DNA of 64,000 nucleotides from Mugil cephalus (Eukaryota > Chordata > Actinopteri > Mugiliformes > Mugilidae): contig NC_061781.1 of the NCBI RefSeq assembly GCF_022458985.1, positions 2,712,501-2,776,500 on the forward strand, in the 5' to 3' direction. Shown here piece after piece: positions 23,575-33,877 of this stretch. Under the pieces are notes generated by a model. The model ran no database searches. It was not told the origin of the DNA and saw nothing but the letters and a program-made list of their open reading frames with translations. Both the position numbers and the translations under genes were made by a program. Every line of letters begins with the position of its first letter. The first letter of the stretch is position 1.

Positions 23575-23738
23575 AAATCAAATCAAACTTTATTTATAGA
23601 GCACCTTTCATGCATAGACATGCAACACAAAGTGCTGCACAAAGGGCTGCAGGCTGGTTTTTGTGAAGTGTCTTGAGACAATTTGTATTGTTATTGGCAC
23701 GATATAAATAAAATTGAATTGAATTGAATAAGCCGATT
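23575..23738. repeat. LINE/SINE tail repeats with short 'aattg' and 'aatca' runs
   Basis: Two oppositely oriented tails of the common fish type: 'tttatttatagagcaccttt' on one side, and 'ttgttattggcacgatataaataaaattgaattg' in overlapping pieces on the other. Second copy at 63,110-63,275; a related tail occurs at 48,590-48,650. Confidence 0.6.
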
Positions 23739-24814
23739 CCTATTCCCTACTTCTTTTTTTCTTTTGCCCGTCACTGCTTTGTTTGCTTAATTAAAGTTTT
23801 ATTGAAATATTAAAAGTAATACTTCTTTCGTCACAGAGTAACTGCACAAAATGAGACATTAGGCGTATTAGGCTTCTCTTGAAAACACTGAATGCAAAAG
23901 GGCTTATCAACACACAAACGATATGTATTTGCTGTGTTCGGCTAAAATACTAGGCTATGAACTGTACTAAATAATGAGCGATTAGGTTAGTTGAATGAGA
24001 TGGCTCTTCTTTAGGAGCAATGGCAAAAGACTCAGCTCTCAGAAAAGAAAAGTGCAGAGGGTTTATATTTATCCATTTCTCTCAATGCATATTTTTTGAA
24101 CCTGTTTTTAACACCTCTTACATGAATATTTATACCAACTAATTTACCTGTAATAGACCTACTGTTGTCACTGACAGTTTCATGCCACCATTCTCTGTTT
24201 TATCGCAGTGATAACTTTATGAGCACTTTGTATAACCATTAGGCCTTCCAACTAGACCCATTCTTTTTTATTCATTATCAATCTGCTGCACTCTTTTTTT
24301 CTCTTTTCTCTCCAGCCTCAAGCAGATGGTTCCCCCAATACGAGGCAGGTTCTGCTCAAGATGTCCTGTTAAAAAGGAATTTTTGATTCCATTGTCATCT
24401 TAGTGCTGCCAAACTAACCTTTTTTTTAAAGGCACATTCAACCACAAAATGACATGTGAATTAAGATGCTATTTATGATGCTATTTCAGGGTATTTGAAG
24501 GTTTCAAGGTTTTTCATTGTCATTCCAAAACATGATACATGAAGATACAATCACTGCTCATTCGAAAACAAGAGAATACATAGTAAATCTAACATAAATC
24601 AGTAAAAACTAAATAAAACTAAAACTGTAGATCAAAAAGGATATAAGTAGGGTGCAATTAAAGTACAATAAATATTAATAAATATGTATAAATTCAATAT
24701 ATTCAAAGTTTCATTGAATATATTCAGGGATTCACTCAATGTATTCAAAGTTTCATTCAATATATTGAGGGCTCAATTCAAAGATTAATTTCCTGAATGG
24801 CATGCCATAATTAC

Positions 24815-24848
<34 letters not shown>

Positions 24849-25539
24849 GCAGCGAGAGAGAGTGTCTGTTGCCGGCTCCACTTTTAAAATCGCGGCCTCC
24901 AGGACTCCCTCCAATCAGCGGCCTCCAGGACTCCCTCCTATCAGCAGCATCCAGAGAAAACAGAGAAAAAACCAACATAGAACACAAATTATGACCCCTA
25001 CGATCATAACAATAACATACCACCAATCCGACCTTAGGAGGCAAATATTTTCGGAATGATGGGACGTTTGATTAAAGGGTTATGTGTTGCCATTCCGACA
25101 AATGGGGCCTAATGTTGGAATCGCCATTGCCACCCTTCATAATCAAACAGGATTAGGCACTGTGTGAAACACCACGCACAAAGATTGCGGAAGTCAGGAT
25201 ACCGTGTTTGCCCCAAACCCGAAATTATCTGACGTCACGTGAAAAGGGTCTATTAAATATATTGAAATAATGAGATGAATACCTCAAGATCAGAAAAAAA
25301 TAACATGTGAGGCCATGGCCTTAGGGCTTCCGTACATCACAGACATCAGATTTTGGATGGCTAATAAGTTTTACAACTTAATCATGGCAAAACAGAAATT
25401 CCTCCAGTTGGTCTGAATGCTTTGAGGTGTTAGACTCAACCTTTGCCAAATCCCATGCCTGCCAAACCCATGTAAGCATGTCAAAAACATGTGTGTAATT
25501 CTAGAAGCTGATCTTAACTTGCAGAGACAATTTTAATAT
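23739..25539. other. intergenic, no gene; related to 3' flank of TAAR X
   Basis: 24,190-24,480 is related to 16,860-17,290. 24,690-24,785 holds a degenerate repeat of 'ttcaatatattcaaagtttc'. An alternating TA run is at about 24,815-24,848 and a 26-base tandem pair at 24,892-24,943. 25,060-25,260 is GC-richer single-copy sequence without recognised features. Confidence 0.45.
24892..24943. repeat. 26-bp tandem duplication
   Basis: GCGGCCTCCAGGACTCCCTC starts at 24,892 and again at 24,918, giving a 26-base period with one mismatch. Confidence 0.8.
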
Positions 25540-26122
25540 TTCTAAGACCACTTTTTATCACTGTAGAAACGTGTCGAAAGTTAGATGTTTCATGTCTCTG
25601 GCAGATTCTGAAATGCTGGTTAATTTTTTGGTTTCTAGTAGACTGAACTACTGTAATGCACTTTTTGCCAGAATGACACAACTCCAACTTATTCAGAATG
25701 CAGCAGCCAGGGTTTTAACAAAAAACAAAAGGTCGGAGTACATCTCTCCTATTTTATCATCTCGTCACTGACTCCCAGTAAAACAAAGAATTGATTTTAA
25801 AGTTTTAAAGTAAACTTCCTGTTGTTTTTAAATGTTTCAGTGGTCTGGCTCTTTCCTATGTTATTGAAATGCTCACCAAATATAAACCAGAGAGATCCCT
25901 CTGTAGATTTACTCACTGTACCTACGATACACTCTGAAAAACCTATGGTGCCTTTTGTCACTTTCAGTCACTTTCAGTCATGGTCCTTCTCAAAACAATC
26001 GTGTATAATATGTGATGTTTGATCTTGTACGTCATTTACATACATCTTTGCTTTTATTTGGAAACAAGTTGAGTTTACGCCTGCTGTATGAAATGTGCTA
26101 TATAAAAAAAGTTGACTTGATA
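25540..26122 (+). mobile_element. LINE relic, C-terminal RT segment and 3' tail
   Basis: The plus strand encodes SSRLNYCNALFA, LQLIQNAAARVLT and, after frame changes, a segment equivalent to 'HWLPV..RI.FK.L...FKCF.GLALSY'. These are the classic C-terminal parts of an L2/Rex-type fish LINE. It ends in a tail 'aaatgtgctatataaaaaaagttgacttga' (in pieces, 26,090-26,121). Non-functional. Confidence 0.75.
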
Positions 26123-26127
26123 GTCTC

Positions 26128-26270
26128 TACAGTATGTTGGCCTCACATGACTCAGGCTGCAATACCTGAAGACTGACATTGGGTTTACTAACTTTGTCTA
26201 CTTATCCGCTAAGTCAGAGTTAAAAAGTCACAGATTATCAGATTCAAACAGGTTGAAAATATTGGTGAAG
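26128..26270 (-). pseudogene. TAAR fragment: C-terminus and helix 7 remnant
   Basis: 'agtatgttggcctcacatga', 'ctcaggctgcaatacctg' and 'gacattgggtttactaactt' align with the last ~130 coding bases of TAAR B/E (for example 42,017-42,140) but with many substitutions. The rest of the receptor is absent. This is an old remnant 200 bases downstream of TAAR C. Confidence 0.65.
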
Positions 26271-26468
26271 GATGTTGATTAATTAAAGTGAAATTAAACT
26301 ATGAAAGAAAATCCCACTTTTAAAGTAAAAGCTGAAAATGAACATCAGGACTGCTAGGAAGGGTGGAAAACGCTTCTACTTAGAGAAGATTAAATGGAAA
26401 CTATCTGAATGTGATTATGTGTATACATGTCAGTATTTGTACATTCAGTTGATCGAGTTCCACATTCT

Positions 26469-27726
26469 CTACATTATGTTGTTGTCACCGGAGCCAGGCT
26501 GCAGTATCTGCAGAGTAACAATGAGTTTAATAGCTTTTCTAAACCAGGGGTAAAACAGTGCATAGATTAAAGGGTTTAGACAGGAGTTGAAATACAACAG
26601 ATAAAAGACAAAAGTTATATACGAGCTACTGACTGAGCCATTACTGGCAAGAGCAACACAATAATATGGGCAGAAGCATATTAGGAAGACAACTACAAGA
26701 ACACCAAGAGTCCTGGCTGCTTTCAACTCAGATTTCTTTGTCGTAGTCAATGAAACCTGGACTGTGACAGCTGCAATGTGAGAGCGCATGGCATGAGCCT
26801 GAGACACAGCCACCACAAAGACTCTCATGTATAGAACTACGATGACAGTGATGGGAACAATAAACGTTAAAATAACATCAGTAAGCCCTGCTGTGTAGCT
26901 CACCAAAACGTCACATTCTCCGTAACAGGTTTTATTCTTACCTAGTTGAGTAAAATCATCCTTTGAAATGAGAGAGGTGTAGAAAACAGAACAGAGCCAA
27001 CACAGACAAACACAGAGTTTAACTCTCTTCTCAGTGACTCTGGAGGAGTAGTGCATGGGGTCACAAATTGCAACATAGCGGTCGACTGATATGAGCACCA
27101 TGTCTCCTACTGAGGCACTGGTAATCACGTAAGAGGCATAATTATACAGAGAACATGCGAGATCACCGAGAAACCAGCAGGTTGTGTTGAGGATTTCTAT
27201 CGGCATTGACAAGAGGCCGACGAGAAAGTCTGAGATGGCCAGAGAGAGGAGGAGGATGTTAGTGGGAGTGTGGTGCCTCCTGCAGGGACATACAAAAAAG
27301 AAATTAACCAGTAAATCCTCATGACATTTCCAAAATAAATGACTTTGAATGTTTACTGATATTTCACACCTGTACCATATGAAATGCAGACACATAAAGC
27401 TAGTGAGGTCACAATAGACGGAAAATTAAGTTAATTGTTGTAAAACATGATTTCAGTTTTCGGTAAAAGTCTAATTCCTCCATGTCGATCACTGCTAGCT
27501 TAAAGACACTTTACATTAAAACCACAGTAGCTGTAAAACAAAACACTCTGTGCCTGAAGTGAGAGACTGAGATGATGACGAGCAGATTGAGAACCACAGT
27601 CAGCACAGAGATGGAGGACAGCACGATGTGAAGGAGCACAAGTTCAGAGTGAGGAGACGCTGGCTTTTTGCAGGAGCTGTTGAAGAGCTGTGGAAAGCAG
27701 AGGTCTGCTTCATCCTTGGTCTCCAT
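26469..27726 (-). CDS. TAAR C: trace amine-associated receptor, teleost clade lacking Asp3.32
   Basis: Exon 1 at 27,554-27,726, intron 27,280-27,553, exon 2 at 26,469-27,279; 327 residues, normal TAAR length. N-terminal NSS glycosylation site at 16-18. Helix 2 has SLAISD (Asp75, 2.50), helix 3 Cys100 and Ser107 (3.32), then DRY at 124-126. Helix 5 carries Asp192 (5.42) and Pro200; helix 7 reads NSCLNPLIYALFYPWFRKA. Loss of Asp3.32 with Asp5.42 present is the known pattern of the large teleost TAAR clade with non-classical amine binding. About 22 residues differ from TAAR D in exon 2 by eye, several around extracellular loop 2 and the tops of helices 5-7. The donor in frame is GC (CAG|GCACAG); acceptor CTGCAG. 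Intact and the best-supported single-copy receptor in the window. Expected in olfactory neurons. Confidence 0.92.
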
Positions 27727-27759
27727 CTTCAGTACAAAAAACATAGGTAACTGATGACA

Positions 27760-27780
27760 CACTCTAACCCTCCTCTTTCT
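27760..27780 (-). promoter_or_regulatory. candidate TAAR proximal promoter motif (TAAR C)
   Basis: ACTCTAACCCTCCTCTTTCT on the plus strand, 34 bases upstream of the TAAR C start, with one change from the motif ahead of TAAR A and D. Role inferred from paralogue conservation. Confidence 0.3.
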
Positions 27781-27879
27781 CATTGGTCATTACACACTAC
27801 ACTCCCTCACTCACTCTGCCAAGGGAAAAGATTCTGTCCCAACATTTGCCATGTCTGTGCTAAATTATGAAATTAAATG

Positions 27880-27881
<2 letters not shown>

Positions 27882-27947
<66 letters not shown>

Positions 27948-27950
27948 ACT
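27882..27950. repeat. (CA)n microsatellite
   Basis: An uninterrupted AC run of about 60 bases, then 'aacacacact'. It lies 160 bases upstream of the TAAR C start codon; the equivalent position ahead of TAAR A and D instead has short GT runs. Confidence 0.95.
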
Positions 27951-28042
27951 ATTCAAACTAGTGTAACAAAAGTCTGGAAAATGATTGAATTTCGTAATGT
28001 TAGTGAAGAAATAACGTCACATATTCGTGTTTTACTGTTGTT

Positions 28043-28252
28043 TTACTGTCCCTGTTGTCGCCAAAATCTTTGGCGAAGGTTTTTCACTTTAAGCTGACAC
28101 CGCGTCGGAGTCCGGGTAAAGCCTGCCTGGCACATTCTCTCTGCGATTTGGCTGTAGACGTCAACATTTTCGTGGGTCTTTTCAAGCAGCTGATGCTCTC
28201 CTCCGACAATATATCGAGGAGGCAGTCTCTTCTGTGCCTCACGTTGACCCAC
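28043..28252 (-). pseudogene. Myb/SANT-like DNA-binding domain fragment, best-preserved copy
   Basis: The minus strand is open for 69 codons and reads VDVYSQIAERMCQAGFTRTP followed by a 'QLKVKNLRQRFW' segment. It resembles the helical Myb/SANT-like domain of Harbinger-type accessory proteins ('..IA..M...GF.RT..QC..K.KNL...'). No complete protein: the reading frame begins within the domain. Paralogues at 375-575 and 32,705-32,905 are more broken. Probably transposon-derived. Confidence 0.5.
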
Positions 28253-28785
28253 TTGGTATAAAATAGAAATGAATGAATGAAACGATCGATAACTTCTGCA
28301 ATCGTCTTCAGAAAATCCCTGTATTTAACAATAACAACATGTGACGGTGTCACCAAAAGAAAAGAGAAAAAAAAGAATGGAATGTAGCCCTTAACCAGTA
28401 AATTAAAGATATAGGAAAACGGCATGTTTTCTTTGCCATGTGAGGAGGAAATTGTTCCCTGTATATGAAGGGATGTCAGTGTTTCTCAGAATTACATCAC
28501 AACTATTCAGATCATTTATAATTCTCATATCGAATATCTTGCACTGTACATTTTATCTCGTTTAGCTCCGTTTTGTTTATCTGGTTTCAATTAAGTAAGA
28601 TCTTTTTATATCAACATTTTGTTTTCAATTTTTGTGCTTTTCTTTCTGCTCAGCCTGTAACGTGTTGTATTCTCTTGTTTAGAGTGGTCATACTTAAATA
28701 AATGTCCTTTCATCAGTTGATGTTTGTCATTTTCATGTGTGCTTACACTTGTTACAGGTCCAACGATGCTCAGGTTACAACAGTG
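28253..28785. other. duplicated unit with internal deletion
   Basis: 28,260-28,470 matches about 585-806 and 28,470-28,775 matches about 3,610-3,915. Relative to that unit, roughly 2.8 kb (including the RLE-type LINE relic) is missing at the junction near 28,470 ('tgaaggg|atgtcagtg'). Either a deletion here or an insertion there. Confidence 0.6.
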
Positions 28786-29008
28786 CAGGCCTATTAAGGC
28801 CTATAATGCATCTGGCCCTTTGTGCGTCCCTGTCCGGTCCGCGTGAGGCCAATCATAAATTACAATATAAATTTAAAAAAAATATCTATGTGATGCGTGA
28901 AATACAACTGTGCTGCTTTTATTTTGAAAAGTGTTAGCATTCTTTCCGTATGTGAGCTGTCAGTGAAGGTGAACAGCAATATGTAATGCTAGCCGGGTCA
29001 CCCTCAAG

Positions 29009-31440
29009 ATGTCAGCTCACACTAAGAAAAGAAAAGTTGATAACGAATGCCGTGTTTTCAATAAGACGTGGACTGCCAAGTATTTCTTTACAGAAATTAA
29101 AGGTAAAGCCGTGTGCTTAATTTGTTTTACGGAAGACCCTGTGTTTAAAGATTATAATTTGAATCACCACTACACGACCAAGCATGAGGATAAATACAGA
29201 AATCTGTCCGATGAAGAGCACGCAAGGGAGTTGCTGCGTTGCTAGCAAAACTGCAAACCCAACAAGGACTTTTTACCAAACTTCACACCCCCAGAGATGC
29301 AGCCGTCAGGACAAGTTATGTAATTTCTCACAAAGTCGCCAGAAAAAGTAAGGCGTTTTCCGACAGAGAGTTTGTTAAGGAGTACTTATTGGACTCTGTT
29401 TCACTGATAAGCCCAGAGAAAAGGACACGTTTGAGAACGTGTCACTCTCCCGATGCACTGTAACGAGAAGGGTTGAGGACATCGCTGGAAACTTAGAGCT
29501 TCAGCTGAAGAACAGAGCGGCCGATTTTGACTGTTTTTCTCTGGCTTTGGATGAGAGCTGCGATGTACGTGAGACCGCCCAGCTACTCATCTTCTTACCT
29601 GGGATAACTGTGGACTTTCAAATCACAGAGGAGCTGGCAGCCATAAAGTCAATGAAAGGGACGACCACTGGTAATGACTTGTTCACAGAGGTAAATACAT
29701 GTTTGGACAAATAAGGACTGAAATGGGAAAAGCTGGCAGGTGTGACAACAGACGGTTGTCCAAATCTGACAAGGGAAATGTGGGACTTTTAAAGAGAATG
29801 CAGGATAAAGTGGCAGAAATTAACCCTGTGCAGAAATTGACTTTTTTGCATTGTATTATACATCAGGAAGTGTTGTGTAAGACAGTGTTAAAAATGAACC
29901 ATGTTGTTGGTGCTGTAACTAAAATAGTTAACTTCATCAGAGCGAGAGCATTAAATCACAGACAATTTGTTGCACTTCTGGAGGAAAATGAGATTGAACA
30001 TGGTGTCATAAGCTATCACTGCACCATCAGGTGGCTCAGCTTGGGCAAAGTACTGAAAAATGTCTGGGACCTGAGAGACCAGATTCAGGATTTCTGTGTG
30101 AAGAAAGGACATGACATCCCAGGGCTTTCAGATGGAGACTGGGTGGAAGACCTCAAATTTATCGTAGATGTGACTGCACTAATGAACAAACTAAATGCCA
30201 AACTGCAGTGCAAGGGCACTTTTATGCATGAGATGTACAGTGCAGTGAAGGCTTTCATGAGAAAGTTGCAGCTTCTCTGAAGCCAAGTGAAGGACAACAT
30301 TCTGACCCACTTGCCAACACTAAAGGAAGCCACAAGATCAGCCGATCACCTCCACATGTACTCAACCATGTTAGAAGCTCTGCATGGAGAGTTTTCAAGG
30401 CAATTTCAAGATTTCAAAATTCTTGAGAGTGAAATGGACATGGTTTCTTCTCCCTTCAACGGCAGTGTGGATAATGCGCCAATTGATGTTCAGATGGAAC
30501 TCATTTACCTGCAGTCTGACACACTTCTGGCAGAGCACTGCAGGTCAGTCTTACTGCTGGACTTTTACTCCTCCCTCAAAAAGGAGAGCTTTCCACATCT
30601 GAGGAGGCATCCTCAGACGATTCTAGTCCTCTTTGGATCTGCATTTGTATGTGAACAGACGATGAAGTGATGAAGTTCAACAAATCCAAACACAGATCCT
30701 CTATTGCTCAATGCGTTTACATGCAGAGCCTAATCGAGCTATGCTCTATATTCGACTTTCTCGCTAAAGTCCTTGTCCCAGTTTACATGCAGCGCAAGAA
30801 AATCGAACAACTGTTCTCCTCTTCCACACTATTTGGTGATACGTATCACCACCTAGTGATACGTATCACCACGTAAGCAGGTTAATACCACGTTAATACG
30901 GCCTGATTTCCGGGTGACCTATTACGTGATATAATAAACTAGAGTCGTTCATGCGGCGGACCGGCATCTCAAACAACAACCAGACGGATATTAGTACATT
31001 TTTTAACCTTGTACGTAATGTTCCCGCTACTTCTGGTGCAGATAAGATCCACGCTATCCCTCAGACGTCTCCGTTTCTCTTCTTCTTCTACTGCGATCGG
31101 CTTTCTTAGATGTTTTTGTTCCGGGGTCACACGCCAGCGCAGCAGTCATGGAGCATGCGCACACGCATTATCCGATAGAAAAATCCGATTCATTCGCATT
31201 ATCTGGGTGTCTCAATCGGATAATGAGAACTCTGATTTCTAATCGGAGTAACGTGTTTACATGCATTTACGTTCTGCTGTTATAGTCCGATTAAGGCAAT
31301 AATTTGTTTTTTTTCACGTGCATGTAAACGCACTGACTGATGACCACCTCTCAGCTGTCCTTCGCATAGCCACCTCAGACATTCAGCTAGATTTCAATGC
31401 CCTTGTTCAAGCCCAGAACAGACTAGATTATTCTCACTGA
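29009..31440 (+). pseudogene. hAT-type transposase relic, GTF2IRD2-like
   Basis: Pieces in order: a BED-like zinc finger near the start (CLICF ... HHYTTKH); a helical region with SYVISHKVARKSKAFSDREF; the catalytic core with FSLALDESCDVRETAQLLIF (a hAT 'DE' segment), then GVTTDGCPN-type and LTFLHCIIHQEVLC; later SYHCTIRWLSLGKVL, GTFMHEMYSAVKAF and a C-terminal FNKSKHRSS ... LTDDHLSAVLRIATSDIQLD segment, the hAT dimerisation tail. Frames change near 29,244, 29,440, 29,715 and 30,665, and the tail is split by a 621-base insertion (30,712-31,332). The layout fits the Charlie-like proteins from which the vertebrate GTF2IRD2 C-terminal domain derives. Non-functional; about 600 codons originally. 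Confidence 0.8.
30712..31332. mobile_element. 621-bp inverted-repeat element (MITE) inside the hAT transposase
   Basis: Begins TGCGTTTACATGCA and ends TGCATGTAAACGCA, a perfect 14-base inverted repeat (possibly extending to CA[G/A]TGCG...). It splits the transposase between KHRSS and LTDDHL. It contains a short tandem pair of 'gtgatacgtatcaccac' (about 30,837-30,872) and inverted 'atcggat'-type blocks. No transposase. The target duplication could not be settled, so the superfamily is left open. Confidence 0.75.
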
Positions 31441-32109
31441 AGAGGTGAAATGAGGTCAAAAACATTGCAACTTATTGTTTGTTGTATTGTTGTATTTCTG
31501 TATCTGACCTTAACACCACAATTTCACATAGCCTAATATAAATAGTTACAGAATCATTTTATTCTCCCAGTTACCAGTACCAGCTATTCAAAATATGTAA
31601 TTAAGTGAATTTTACAATGGATAAAAGTTGAGCAGAATTGTTTTATTTACAATATTTACAGTTATAATGTTGACAATTGTCATGTAAGAAGAATTGCAGT
31701 AATGGTAATAATTCAGTTGCCATAGATTTATTTTATTCTGAAAAGGCCTGGTTAAACGAGTCAGATGCTCTTATTGTGAAGCTATAAGAACGGAATTGTG
31801 TGTTTATACAGGTGACTTGACTGGATTTGTAAGATGTTTCTGAGCACGTGTCCTCTGTTTTTCACTCACCCTGTAAACTGCAGCTGCGTCTCAGTGATTA
31901 AATGTTAAGTTTTGAACATACAACAGTTCTCCTCATTATTAAGAAGCTCCAGATATTCATGATCTGAATGATACACATTATGTAATTAAGTGCATTTTAC
32001 AATGGAAGACAGCTGAGCAGAATTAAGTTTAAGTTACCATTGGTGTGCCCCTCTGACACAATTCAGGTTTCTCATGTGGCCCCTTTTAAAAATTAATTGC
32101 CCACCCCTG

Positions 32110-32359
32110 CTATAGTGCATTATGAGACACTGTTGCAGCATTAAATCATAGAGACACAGATGCTTAAGAGTAAACAATGGTGAAGTCATACCGAAGTGAT
32201 GAAACTGCAAAATTGTCATGTTAACTATATCATGTCATTGTCATACAGACATTATATATGTATATATATATATATATATTTAAATTCAGTGGATTCAAAT
32301 GAAAAGAATTTCAAAATAATTTGTTCAAAAGTTTGTATTTGTCAAGTTATATCATGAAA
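32110..32359. repeat. noncoding tandem unit with TA microsatellite
   Basis: Paralogous to 3,930-4,155, with a (TA)n run at about 32,254-32,279. The homologous run continues at 32,340 into the second copy of the window start. Confidence 0.6.
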
Positions 32360-32634
32360 ATGTTACTGTCTGTGATCGGCTTAACGTGAAAGCCTACTCC
32401 ACCTTAGCGAATCATCATCACCTATGCGGTTGTTTCGCCCCTCCCTCCTGTCCTCGCAAAAAACAGCTTTGCGGCTCCCGTGGCCGAGAACCAAGTAACG
32501 CACCCCATTTAATTTTCAGTAACGGAAACAGCGTTATACAGATGGAAATAGTAATTAGTTAGATTACCCCGTTATTGAAAAAAGTAACGCCGTTAGTAAC
32601 GCCATTTATTTTAACGTCGTTATTCCCATCACTG
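32360..32634 (-). mobile_element. hAT-like non-autonomous element, partial (second copy)
   Basis: Same as 40-307, with CAGTGATGGGAATAACG starting on the minus strand at 32,634. A handful of one-base differences from the first copy. Confidence 0.4.
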
Positions 32635-32704
32635 GTATTCACATTGCACTTTTTTACAAGCAGACCAACATTGTAATCAAACCGACGTGTGTCCCGTAGC
32701 TGCT

Positions 32705-32905
32705 CAATCACTGGTAAAAAATTATTGGTGGGATCTTTTGCGAAGTTTTTTCACTTAAAGCCGACACTGAGTAGGCGTCTGGGTAAAGCCTGCCTAGCAC
32801 ATTCTCTCTGCAATTTGGCCATAGACGGCGGCATTTTTGTGCGTCTTTTCAAGCAGCTATCGAGGAGGCAGTGTGTCTCTTCTGTGCCTCACGTTGACCT
32901 ATGGC
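32705..32905 (-). pseudogene. Myb/SANT-like domain relic (second copy)
   Basis: Nearly identical to 375-575, with the same internal stops, so the decay predates the large duplication. See 28,043-28,252 for the readable paralogue. Confidence 0.45.
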
Positions 32906-33877
32906 TCATTCTTGGTATAAAATAGAAACGTGAAACGACTGATGACTTCTGCAATTGTCTTCAGAAAATCCTCGCATTTAACAATAACAACGTGTGATGG
33001 TGTCACCAAAAGAAAAAAGAAAAAAATAAATAAATAATGGAAAGTAGCCCTTAACGCAAAATTAAAGATATAGGAAAACGGCATGTTTTCTTTGCCATGT
33101 GAGGAGGAAATTGTTCCCTGTATATGAAGGGGTGTGGTATGTGTGGTCTTTCTGTCAGTGGGATTGTTGATTTATTGTTTATTGCTTCATTTTATCACTA
33201 CAAAAGAAGGTGATATAGGGAGGATGTGTCTTAGGGAAGGGGTGGAGAAGCAGGAGACCAGGAAAGAACAATGGATGACGTGTGGACCTTTAACATAGGA
33301 CCTGAAAAAAACGTGGCTACTTAGTTACTCTGGAAAAATAAACATAAATAGCCTTCAAGAATATACAGGCAAACGGACTACTTGAATATCATTATGAATT
33401 GTCCTGGCGTGTCTCTTCCCCACTGCCCGACTGATGCCTGGAGTTACGGGGTCAGTTTTTCCGTAAGATATTAATTACATTTAACTAAAACATTTAAAAT
33501 TACTGTTGTTCTGAAAAGATCCCATTTGTGTGTATGGTGAATCGTTACAGACAGAAGCCCATTTAATCCTAAAAGGTGCTCAGATGTTGCATTTGATTCG
33601 GAAAAGGTTCTGCAGGTGGTCTCGGTTACTTGTTTGGTCCGCACCAGAGCTGCTTTGTATTCACACATACCCAAAAGGTCTGTTTCACGTGGACTAAACG
33701 AGCCCTAAGTCAGAACTATTGCCTACTGTCCCTGTTCCAAACACCCACCAAACCCCAATATCAATACACACATGAATATGTGATTTGTGTCACAACAGCC
33801 AGAGAGTTGCTAGTCTAAGGAGACTCACAAGACAGAGAGTCTCCTCTGCAGGCATTTTGGTGAAAATGGGAAGTAAG
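32906..33877. other. intergenic, no gene recognised (second copy)
   Basis: Matches 590-1,539 with small indels. No domain recognised in any frame. Confidence 0.55.

Larger units (their letters stand above)
28786..32109 (+). mobile_element. 3.3-kb hAT element carrying a GTF2IRD2-like transposase relic
   Basis: Left end CAGGCCTATTAAGGCC at 28,786, right end AATTGCCCACCCCTG at 32,109 (inverse starts CAGGGGTGGGCAATT). Flanks CAACAGTG (28,778-28,785) and CTATAGTG (32,110-32,117) agree at 6 of 8 positions, and the empty site is seen at about 3,930 ('ctatagtg'), so this is an aged 8-base target duplication. It is inserted in a duplicated noncoding unit between TAAR C and the second copy. Confidence 0.8.

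Noticed and set aside
24815-24848. TA run as a promoter or origin
   Set aside because: A simple dinucleotide repeat without other supporting signals.
27867-27960. Threonine-histidine-rich peptide
   Set aside because: Translation of the (CA)n microsatellite.
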